A stretch of DNA of 5,799 nt from assembly GCA_910587575.1 (NCBI GenBank), contig CAJULU010000045.1:29457-35255 (forward strand). The letters are read 5' to 3'. Each line of letters starts with the position of its first letter. Position 1 is the first letter of the stretch. The translations under genes were made by a program, and so were the position numbers. The DNA comes from an uncultured Dorea sp. (lineage in GTDB: Bacteria; Bacillota; Clostridia; Lachnospirales; Lachnospiraceae). The notes beneath the pieces are model-generated. The model searched no databases, was not told where the DNA came from, and worked only from the letters and a program-made list of their open reading frames with translations. Of the stretch, positions 1 through 4,944 are shown piece by piece.

Positions 1-258
1 ATGGCCTGCAGGGAGGTTCGGAAAAAGAAACCGGATAAGAGGACGGATCTTTCTGGAAGCGCTCTCAATAATTCCGGCTTTTGATGCGATTTCCATAAGT
101 CCTACCCAGAATGCCATAACTCCCATCATGGTAATGCATAAAGCTACAGCTTCCTTAGAAGAATCTAGTGCGGCATTTGTGATATCAGGCATCTTCCCCG
201 TAAATGAGGCGAATATGATTCCGATCACGATCATTCCAGCCCATAGATAATTCAGCAT
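1..258 (-). CDS. spmA: Spore maturation protein A, N-terminal part (runs off window)
   Basis: Reading the minus strand from the ATG at 258-256 gives 86 codons, open to the window edge; the C-terminal half or more lies outside. The product starts MLNYLWAGMIVIGIIFAS, a hydrophobic first membrane segment (residues 3-18). It continues with a second hydrophobic stretch around VALCITMMGVMAFWVGLMEIA (about 38-58) and ends FLFPNLPAGH. This matches the SpmA pattern as I recall it from Bacillus subtilis, including the FW.GLM.IA segment and the FP..P..H motif. SpmA is a nucleoside-recognition (Gate) domain membrane protein, known with SpmB to be needed for spore core dehydration and heat resistance; its molecular activity is unsettled. 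The start is supported by AAGGAG (complement of 269-274), 10 nt upstream. It lies 59 bp downstream of the MATE gene in the same direction. Normally spmB follows spmA directly; what follows here is outside the window. Confidence 0.88.
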   Translation of the reverse strand, partial: MLNYLWAGMIVIGIIFASFTGKMPDITNAALDSSKEAVALCITMMGVMAFWVGLMEIASKAGIIESASRKIRPLIRFLFPNLPAGH

Positions 259-268
259 GAATCGTTCA

Positions 269-274
269 CTCCTT
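269..274 (-). promoter_or_regulatory. Ribosome binding site of spmA
   Basis: On the minus strand this reads AAGGAG, 10 nt before the ATG at 258. It is a strong Shine-Dalgarno sequence and fixes the spmA start. No promoter or terminator hairpin is evident in the 59 bp between the MATE stop and this start, which favours read-through from the MATE gene. Confidence 0.75.
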
Positions 275-317
275 GTTGCCTTCTCGAATTAAGATATGCG
301 GGTGACCGGAAGTATAT

Positions 318-1727
318 TCAGTGCCTGAGGGGAATTCTGGGGCGGCTTTCGGCACTTTTATCTTTCTCGTTTTCAAGCTGCCTACATACGGTTATAACCA
401 TAGTGGTGAAACAAGCTGTTCCCCCGATAAAGTTTGAGATCGGTTCTGCTAAAAACACACCCACAGTGCCAGACCCGGCAACTGTTGGGAGGAAGAGAGT
501 GAGCGGAATCACGATGATTGCTTTGCGAAGCAAGGAGAAAAAGACGGCATGCTTTGCTTTGCCGAGAGCAACGAAAGCGGACTGTCCGGAAAACTGCAGC
601 GCCATCATAAAGATTCCGAAAAAGTACAGATGCATAGCGGGTATTCCTTCTCTCAGCAGATCCGGTTCGCTGCTGAACAGACGGATGATAAAGTGCGGAA
701 AAAAGAAAATAAATGCCCATGTTATAAATGTAAATATGATAGCGAAGACAGTAGTAAGCTTTATGGCGGATTTTACCCGGTCGTATTTTTTCGCGCCGTA
801 GTTAAAGCTGATCACAGGCTGCGCGCCGTTAGAAAGTCCCGTCACCGGGATAGTTGTAATCTCCCGGACGGAATTGATAACTGTCATGATTCCTACATAC
901 AGGTCGCCGCCGTAGCGCTGCAGAGTAGCATTGCATATAATCTGTACCGCCCCATTGGTAATGGCCATAACAAATCCAGAGAGGCCGAGTGCAGTAATCT
1001 CTTTTATGAGTGCCGGCTGCAATGCGGAGGTCTTTGCGGTCAGTCTGATCAGTGCGTCCTTGCCAGTCAGAAAGCGAAGTACCCACAGGGCAGAGATTCC
1101 CTGAGAGATGATCGTTGCGATCGCGGCACCCCTGATGCCCATGTCAAATACAAAGATAAACAGAGGATCGAAAATCAGATTCAGTACGGCGCCGATAGAG
1201 ACTGTGAGCATTCCGGTCACTCCGAACCCCTGTGCATTGATAAAATTGTTCATGCCAAGGCTGATCATAACAAACAAAGTGCCCAGAAGGTACAGGGATA
1301 TATAAGCGCTGGCATAAGGATATGTCACGTCGCTTGCACCGAACAGGTACAAAAGAGGTTTTTTAAATATATAACAGCCAACGGAAAGAATCATTCCGGA
1401 TAAGAGAAGCATGGAAAAAGAATTTCCCATGATCTGTCCGGCTTTCTCAGGCTCATTTGCACCTCTTGCAATTGAAAAGAGAGGCGCGCCGCCCATGCCG
1501 AACAGGTTGGCAAATGCAGTGATGATAGTAATGACAGGCAAAGCCAGACCGATGCCAGTCAGCGCATCAGTAGATGTATGAGGAATATGGCCAATGTAAA
1601 TACGGTCTACGACATTGTACAGCACATTGATGAGCTGCGCTAAAGTCATGGGAATTGCAAGCCGGAGAATATTGACACAGACACTTCCCTGACTAAAGTC
1701 TTTTCCCTGTTTTGCAGAATGCCTCAT
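318..1727 (-). CDS. MATE-family multidrug/cation exporter
   Basis: A complete 469-residue integral membrane protein, close to the usual 440-470 for the family. MATE transporters export organic cations and drugs across the cytoplasmic membrane using a Na+ or H+ gradient. The sequence shows the two pseudo-symmetric halves. In the first, IPMTLAQLINVLYNVVDRIYIG (about 25-46) has a polar Asp41 in TM1, and GGAPLFSIARGANEPEKA (79-96) follows TM2. In the second, GAQPVISFNYGAKKYDRVK (301-319) is the matching segment. VLNLIFDPLFIF (181-192) is a typical MATE stretch with Asp187. About 12 hydrophobic segments are present, and a basic tail (RPRIPLRH) ends the protein. It belongs to the MepA/NorM-like bacterial branch; the substrate cannot be inferred, so no gene symbol is given. 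The start is supported by AAGGTGAT upstream and by a sigma-A-like promoter at 1823-1851. spmA follows 59 bp downstream. Confidence 0.93.
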   Translation of the reverse strand: MRHSAKQGKDFSQGSVCVNILRLAIPMTLAQLINVLYNVVDRIYIGHIPHTSTDALTGIGLALPVITIITAFANLFGMGGAPLFSIARGANEPEKAGQIMGNSFSMLLLSGMILSVGCYIFKKPLLYLFGASDVTYPYASAYISLYLLGTLFVMISLGMNNFINAQGFGVTGMLTVSIGAVLNLIFDPLFIFVFDMGIRGAAIATIISQGISALWVLRFLTGKDALIRLTAKTSALQPALIKEITALGLSGFVMAITNGAVQIICNATLQRYGGDLYVGIMTVINSVREITTIPVTGLSNGAQPVISFNYGAKKYDRVKSAIKLTTVFAIIFTFITWAFIFFFPHFIIRLFSSEPDLLREGIPAMHLYFFGIFMMALQFSGQSAFVALGKAKHAVFFSLLRKAIIVIPLTLFLPTVAGSGTVGVFLAEPISNFIGGTACFTTMVITVCRQLENEKDKSAESRPRIPLRH

Positions 1728-1733
1728 AAATTT

Positions 1734-1743
1734 ATCACCTTCT
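1734..1743 (-). promoter_or_regulatory. Ribosome binding site of the MATE gene
   Basis: The minus strand reads AGAAGGTGAT, with the AAGG core 10 nt before the ATG at 1727. AAGGTGAT matches most of the anti-Shine-Dalgarno complement and supports this start over later in-frame ATGs. Confidence 0.75.
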
Positions 1744-1773
1744 CATTTGAAATTTAGTCTGATGTCAAAAGTA

Positions 1774-1793
1774 TTCCGCTTGTGTAGCCGGAA
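1774..1793 (-). repeat. Small inverted repeat in the MATE leader
   Basis: TTCCG (1774-1778) pairs with CGGAA (1789-1793) across a 10-nt loop, inside the roughly 90-nt untranslated leader between the predicted MATE transcription start and its RBS. The stem is only 5 bp and no T-run follows, so it is not a terminator. It may be incidental. Confidence 0.3.
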
Positions 1794-1822
1794 AGTTTTC
1801 TGACGCTTTCATCATAATATAC

Positions 1823-1851
1823 AGTATAGGTGTTTCATGAATTATTTTCAA
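1823..1851 (-). promoter_or_regulatory. Sigma-A-like promoter for the MATE gene (and possibly spmA)
   Basis: On the minus strand, TTGAAA (complement of 1846-1851) is followed after exactly 17 bp by TATACT (complement of 1823-1828). That is 5 of 6 matches to each consensus hexamer with ideal spacing. Transcription would begin near 1816, leaving a leader of about 90 nt before the MATE ATG. With no terminator between the genes, this promoter could also serve spmA, which would place a sporulation gene under a vegetative-type promoter (inference). Confidence 0.6.
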
Positions 1852-1861
1852 TGCACAAACG

Positions 1862-1867
1862 TATAAT
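1862..1867 (+). promoter_or_regulatory. Candidate -10 element for spmB
   Basis: A perfect TATAAT lies 36 bp before the spmB start, in the context CGTATAATG. The region 17 bp upstream (1839-1844, GAATTA) is not a sigma-A -35. CGTATAAT matches 6 of 8 positions of the sigma-E -10 (CATACAAT) as I recall it, and a CATGAATT box lies upstream, but the spacing is longer than usual. In B. subtilis spm genes are mother-cell genes read by sigma-E, so a sporulation promoter is plausible but not shown. Confidence 0.35.
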
Positions 1868-1902
1868 GGAAAATAGATTTCATGAGGAAATGAGGCGGTT
1901 TC

Positions 1903-2427
1903 GTGAAAATGCTGCTGTACATTGCAGACCTTATCGTGCCACTTGTAATTTTTCTGATCGTGGGGTACGGAGTACTAATGAAGGTAGATGTATATGATAC
2001 ATTTATAAAGGGAGCAAAAAGCGGATTTTTTACTGTGATCAAAATCATGCCTACACTGATCGGGCTTATGGTGGCAGTGGGGATTTTGAGAGCTTCCGGG
2101 TTTCTGGATTTTTTATCGGAGCTTATAAGCGGATTTACAGAGTATGTTGGATTCCCGGGAGAACTGGTCCCTCTTACTGTAGTAAAAATGTTCTCGTCTT
2201 CCGCGGCAACAGGGCTGCTCCTTGACGCCTATAAGGAGTATGGGACGGATTCTTATATCGGTCTGGTAGCATCGATCAGTATGTCGTGTACAGAGACAAT
2301 ATTTTATACGATGAGCGTTTATTTTATGACGGCCAAGGTAACGAAGACGAGATATACGCTGACGGGAGCGCTGCTTGCCACATTTGCAGGACTGGTTGCA
2401 AGCGCAATACTTGCGGGGGCAATGTAA
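1903..2427 (+). CDS. spmB: Spore maturation protein B
   Basis: A complete 174-residue membrane protein, essentially the length of B. subtilis SpmB (about 178). It begins with a hydrophobic segment (about 4-25) and carries the nucleoside-recognition/Gate domain. Recognisable family segments are KSGFFTVIKIMPTLIGLMVAV, ILRASGFLDFLSELIS, FPGELVPL, SAATGLLLDAYKEYGTDSYIG, a SMSCTET stretch matching the family's QGSTDT, and TKTRYTLTGALLATFAG. SpmB works with SpmA in spore core dehydration and heat resistance, probably as a membrane complex; the transported or sensed molecule is unknown. The start is a GTG preceded by GAGG (1892-1895) at 7-nt spacing. An in-frame ATG at 1909 is an alternative, while the in-frame ATG at 1882 is closed by a TGA at 1891. 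It stands alone: spmA is on the other strand beyond the MATE gene, and no dacB-like gene follows. A terminator begins 8 bp after the stop. Confidence 0.92.
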   Translation: MKMLLYIADLIVPLVIFLIVGYGVLMKVDVYDTFIKGAKSGFFTVIKIMPTLIGLMVAVGILRASGFLDFLSELISGFTEYVGFPGELVPLTVVKMFSSSAATGLLLDAYKEYGTDSYIGLVASISMSCTETIFYTMSVYFMTAKVTKTRYTLTGALLATFAGLVASAILAGAM

Positions 2428-2434
2428 ATCCATG

Positions 2435-2469
2435 AAAAGGCTGTGGAAACAAAATTCCATAGCCTTTTT
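2435..2469. terminator. Bidirectional intrinsic terminator between spmB and the DUF885 gene
   Basis: A 14-bp stem, 2435-2448 with 2455-2468, has one G-U pair on the plus strand and a 6-nt loop (ACAAAA). Plus-strand transcripts end in a TTTTT run (2465-2469); minus-strand transcripts end in TTTT from the complement of 2435-2438. It sits just after the spmB stop and 43 bp beyond the stop of the convergent DUF885 gene, so it can end both transcripts. Confidence 0.88.
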
Positions 2470-2511
2470 CAAAATTATCTTCAGTTGCATAGATTTAGGG
2501 AAAAATTTCTT

Positions 2512-4311
2512 TTAATCAAGCTGTTGCCGCAGTATCTTAAAGGGGGCAGGACCGGTCTCAAGAACGATTCTGTGAAAACGCTGCTGGGTGAACCGATTGC
2601 CCCATTCTTCGATTGCATATTTTTTCAGCTCAAGAAATTCCAGATAACCGATATAGTATTTGAGATAATTAGCCGGATCAGAAACGATCAGGTCATAGAC
2701 TTCACTGATGGCCTGCGAGTCTGTAATACCATAATCCCGAAAAAAGGATACAGTGTCTGATAGTGACCATCCGTCATAATGGATTCCCATATCAGCCAGA
2801 GCATAAAGCCCCAGCATGATAGAACCATTTTTCTGCATGATAGTTGCCTCGGCCTTTGGGATGGGGGCATAATAATAGCTTAGCATCTCACAATAAGTTG
2901 CCCATCCTTCTGTATATCCGCCGTATCCAAGCAGACAGCGGACGGGATCCGGATTTTGGTTCATGTAATATACATTTTGATAGAGATGTCCGGGATACCC
3001 TTCATGTGCAAGAGTCGTGAACAGGGACAGATCATCTGGAATATGTCCTGCATTAATATAGATAACATTGGACTGTGCGTTATCAAGGGCAGGAATCATG
3101 TAGAATGCCGGACTCAAATATTCCTCCAGAGATTTTTGGACATATTTTACCTGCACATCAACAGCAGGGAGTTTTGGAAAATCGTCCTTCATCTTATCCT
3201 CCAGCGTATTTAAAATAGACACTGGATTAGAATCTTCAAGTATTGCACCCTGAGAGGAAAAAAGGTCAGAGGTGTGTGAGTCCGCATCCTCGGCGGAAAG
3301 GTTGGAAGCGCCGAGCTGCGCCAGAGCGGTCTGCATAGCACCTAAATCTTCCATGATCTGCCGCCTTGCCAGTTCCTGAAGCTTCGGAATGCTGCGCTCA
3401 GAGCCTGTTTCGCTGCCAGCCAGCAGCTCGTAATACTGCCGGCCTCCCGGAAACTCGCATAAACCGCCGGAGGTCTTGTCAGCCGCACAGTCGTCGCGGA
3501 GCGCGTCAAGTCCATTGATTAACTGTTTATAGGCCGGGAAGATGTATTTTTGGATGTACTTATCATTGGTCTTGACATATTTTCCGCGATTAAACGACTT
3601 TTTCTCTTTTTCGGACAAGCCTTTTTCCAGTTCGTTGAGCCGTTCTTCAAACGAAGTGTACAGGTAATTGTCCTTGCGAAGTTTTACAAAGGCACGGCAT
3701 TCTTCCATAAGATCATCCAGTGCGTTTTCAGACATGAACAGGCCCTTTTCAGATCTTGCCTGTTCAAATTCAAGTATAGAGTCAAAATAATCAGGAACTT
3801 TCTTCAGCAGTTTCAGATATGTATTAATATCAGAGGTATCATAAAATTGATATTCTGATAAAATGACCGGGAGCTGTGACTGGGTGCCGGTAAGTGGTGA
3901 GAGGGGTTCTTCATATAAGGAGTAGGGGGCAAGCTCGAAGGCCGTTGTGTAATAATCTTCAAGGACATCGTAAGTCAGTTTGTTTTCAGACGATAAACGT
4001 CTTCGGTCATAGGATTTCAAAAGCGCAAGTGCGTTTTCGATAGCGGCACAGACTGAGCCTGTATCAGAGGTGCAGGAACCGATGGATACAGGAGTATCGG
4101 TAATGCCGTAGGCAGCAGGGTTTTTCAAAGTGTAATGGAGAGAAATCGTATTGCCGGAAACCTCCTGGCAGAAAAGGTTGTGGGTATATTCCTCGAACTG
4201 CTGGTTTTCATTTTTGTAAAAATGATGCATTCCGAGAATTGTAGTGAATAGCGTCGCGGCAAATATGGCGGCGATGATCGCAGACCGCTTATTAGAAGTA
4301 GAGATAGACAT
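2512..4311 (-). CDS. Membrane-anchored DUF885-family putative metallopeptidase
   Basis: A complete 599-residue protein. Residues 1-10 are polar with a basic KR pair, and 11-27 (AIIAAIFAATLFTTILG) form a hydrophobic signal-anchor. No lipobox cysteine follows, so the enzyme is probably tethered to the membrane with its catalytic part outside. Residues 28-400 are mostly helical and charged. The family signature is HEGYPGHLYQ (436-445), with likely zinc ligands His436 and His442, catalytic Glu437 and a downstream GYTEGWATYCEML (464-476) whose Glu468 is the probable third ligand. This HExxPGH spacing, rather than plain HExxH, is characteristic of DUF885 proteins, which are predicted gluzincin-like peptidases; the substrate is unknown and cleavage has not been shown for this protein. 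Family length is typically about 550-600. The start has GAGG (complement of 4319-4322) 7 nt upstream. The gene is monocistronic, convergent with spmB and divergent from the metG leader. I see no convincing promoter for it. Confidence 0.87.
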   Translation of the reverse strand: MSISTSNKRSAIIAAIFAATLFTTILGMHHFYKNENQQFEEYTHNLFCQEVSGNTISLHYTLKNPAAYGITDTPVSIGSCTSDTGSVCAAIENALALLKSYDRRRLSSENKLTYDVLEDYYTTAFELAPYSLYEEPLSPLTGTQSQLPVILSEYQFYDTSDINTYLKLLKKVPDYFDSILEFEQARSEKGLFMSENALDDLMEECRAFVKLRKDNYLYTSFEERLNELEKGLSEKEKKSFNRGKYVKTNDKYIQKYIFPAYKQLINGLDALRDDCAADKTSGGLCEFPGGRQYYELLAGSETGSERSIPKLQELARRQIMEDLGAMQTALAQLGASNLSAEDADSHTSDLFSSQGAILEDSNPVSILNTLEDKMKDDFPKLPAVDVQVKYVQKSLEEYLSPAFYMIPALDNAQSNVIYINAGHIPDDLSLFTTLAHEGYPGHLYQNVYYMNQNPDPVRCLLGYGGYTEGWATYCEMLSYYYAPIPKAEATIMQKNGSIMLGLYALADMGIHYDGWSLSDTVSFFRDYGITDSQAISEVYDLIVSDPANYLKYYIGYLEFLELKKYAIEEWGNRFTQQRFHRIVLETGPAPFKILRQQLD

Positions 4312-4318
4312 ACCTAAG

Positions 4319-4322
4319 CCTC
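4319..4322 (-). promoter_or_regulatory. Ribosome binding site of the DUF885 gene
   Basis: The minus strand reads GAGG 7 nt before the ATG at 4311. This supports a start that includes the hydrophobic anchor. No good -35/-10 pair for this gene was found in 4323-4440. Confidence 0.55.
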
Positions 4323-4395
4323 AAAAGGTTTTTAATATTTATATGCGGCAGCAAAGATGTTAATGATTTTAGATGATTTAATTTTTGCGTTTCCC

Positions 4396-4425
4396 TTGAC
4401 ATCCTGAGGGTTCATATGCTACCAT
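4396..4425 (+). promoter_or_regulatory. Sigma-A promoter of the metG T-box leader
   Basis: A perfect TTGACA (4396-4401) is followed after 18 bp by TACCAT (4420-4425), preceded by an extended -10 TG (4417-4418). Transcription would start near 4432, about 13 nt before the first paired base of Stem I (4445). The position agrees with the leader structure, which strengthens the call. Confidence 0.72.
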
Positions 4426-4444
4426 TCTCAATATCTATTATAAA

Positions 4445-4824
4445 GGAAACGCAGTGAGGAAGAGAGTACGCATTTTGAAGACTTTACAGAGAAGTCCCGA
4501 ATCCTTGAAGGCGGCGAAGGTCAGTATTCATTATGTAATGATGGAGTCAGGCTGCCGTGTCCGGGAGGCTGCTGAGAGGGATGAGAGGGAGATATGCGGA
4601 AGATGGCTTCTGAGCGGTGCGGTGAGCAGACGGAGGGATCATAAGGATTATGGGCGATTGATACTTCAGATGTAAGCCGTAATGGGACCGCCCTTTACAG
4701 CGGTAGGGTGTCAGAAAGAGGCACCTGGTGAGATTCCTGCCGTGAGGCAGCGGATAAATGGAAGTGGTAACACGGGTATGCTCGTCTTCCCTGATTTTCG
4801 TAAGAAAGTCGGGGGAGTTTTTTT
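4445..4824 (+). promoter_or_regulatory. T-box riboswitch (probable tRNA-Met sensor) of metG
   Basis: T-box leaders bind a cognate tRNA. When it is uncharged, its 3' end stabilises an antiterminator and the synthetase gene is transcribed. Stem I base: 4445-4454 pairs with 4552-4562 (GGA/TCC, ACG/CGT, CAG/CTG, with one mismatch and one bulged C). Inside it are AGTA (4465-4468, loop-E-like), CATT/AATG (4471-4474 with 4537-4540), GAA.ACT/AGT.TTC (4477-4483 with 4523-4529), an AG bulge AGAGA (4488-4492) and a GGCGGCGAAGG apical segment (4510-4520). ATG at 4541-4543, followed by a purine, is the likely specifier. Stem II is closed by CTGCT/AGCAG (4569-4573 with 4625-4629). Further hairpins lie at 4677-4703, 4707-4725 and 4737-4750 (GTGA tetraloop). 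Antiterminator: GGAAG/CTTCC (4760-4764 with 4786-4790) and ACGGG/CTCGT (4772-4776 with 4781-4785), separated by a 7-nt bulge TGGTAAC (4765-4771) whose TGGT complements an ACCA tRNA end. The assignment to Met rests on the ATG triplet and the downstream metG. Confidence 0.9.
4786..4824 (+). terminator. T-box regulatory terminator
   Basis: A 14-bp stem, 4786-4799 with 4804-4817, including three or so G-U pairs, is closed by a GTAA tetraloop and followed by seven T (4818-4824). Its first five bases, CTTCC (4786-4790), are also the 3' strand of the antiterminator helix, so the two structures exclude each other. That is the switch mechanism. Confidence 0.92.
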
Positions 4825-4825
4825 G

Positions 4826-4854
4826 TGATACAGGTAATTTCGTCTCCTGTATCA
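4826..4854 (+). repeat. Perfect inverted repeat between the T-box terminator and metG
   Basis: TGATACAGG (4826-4834) pairs perfectly with CCTGTATCA (4846-4854) across an 11-nt loop. It starts one base after the terminator T-run and ends 39 bp before the metG ATG. No T-run follows, so it is unlikely to be a terminator. It could stabilise the 5' end of the read-through metG mRNA or bind a regulator; this is inference. Confidence 0.6.
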
Positions 4855-4881
4855 TAAAAGTGTATATTTAAAAAGAAAAGA

Positions 4882-4890
4882 GAGGTAAGG
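4882..4890 (+). promoter_or_regulatory. Ribosome binding site of metG
   Basis: GAGGTAAGG lies just before the ATG at 4894, with GAGG (4882-4885) at 8-nt spacing. It points translation to the original metG start, which now opens only a 12-codon reading frame. No comparable site precedes the ATG at 4945. Confidence 0.75.
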
Positions 4891-4893
4891 AAC

Positions 4894-4944
4894 ATGGAGA
4901 AGAAAAAGTTTTATCAGATATATCAGAACTAGAAAAAGAAATAA
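4894..4944 (+). pseudogene. metG: Severed 5' end of metG with two in-frame stops
   Basis: From the well-placed ATG at 4894 the frame reads MEKKKFYQIYQN and stops at TAG (4930-4932); three lysine codons and a TAA (4942-4944) follow, then the ATG of the intact MetG body at 4945 in the same frame. MEKKKFY is the expected start of a Firmicute MetG, where the next residues should be ITT.I.Y..G..HIG and so on up to the strand before TGTDEHGQ. From remembered homologues about 37 residues (roughly 110 bp) should lie here; instead there are 30 bp of AT-rich sequence. The HIGH ATP-binding signature is therefore gone. The segment carries a direct repeat AGAAAAAG at 4901-4908 and 4931-4938 and TATCAGA at 4912-4918 and 4921-4927. 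The cause may be a true indel or an assembly fault. Confidence 0.75.

Noticed and set aside
549..1403. Long plus-strand open frame (284 codons) opposite the MATE gene
   Set aside because: It is rich in Cys, His, Asp and Arg with no family resemblance, overlaps a clear MATE gene on the other strand, and has no convincing RBS. It is a shadow frame.
1882..1893. In-frame ATG upstream of spmB as an earlier start
   Set aside because: It is closed by TGA at 1891-1893, before the family sequence begins.
4436..4441. TATTAT as an alternative -10 for metG
   Set aside because: The matching -35 position is not promoter-like, and a start near 4448 would cut off the 5' strand of the Stem I base helix.
4454..4675. 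Plus-strand 73-codon frame just after the metG promoter, as a possible leader peptide
   Set aside because: It starts inside Stem I and covers the specifier loop and Stem II. The base-paired T-box explains the sequence, and the peptide is Arg/Glu-rich without similarity to anything known to me.
4547..4895. Minus-strand frames (102 and 66 codons) under the T-box leader
   Set aside because: They lie on the complement of a structured RNA leader, overlap each other, and show no domain or plausible RBS.
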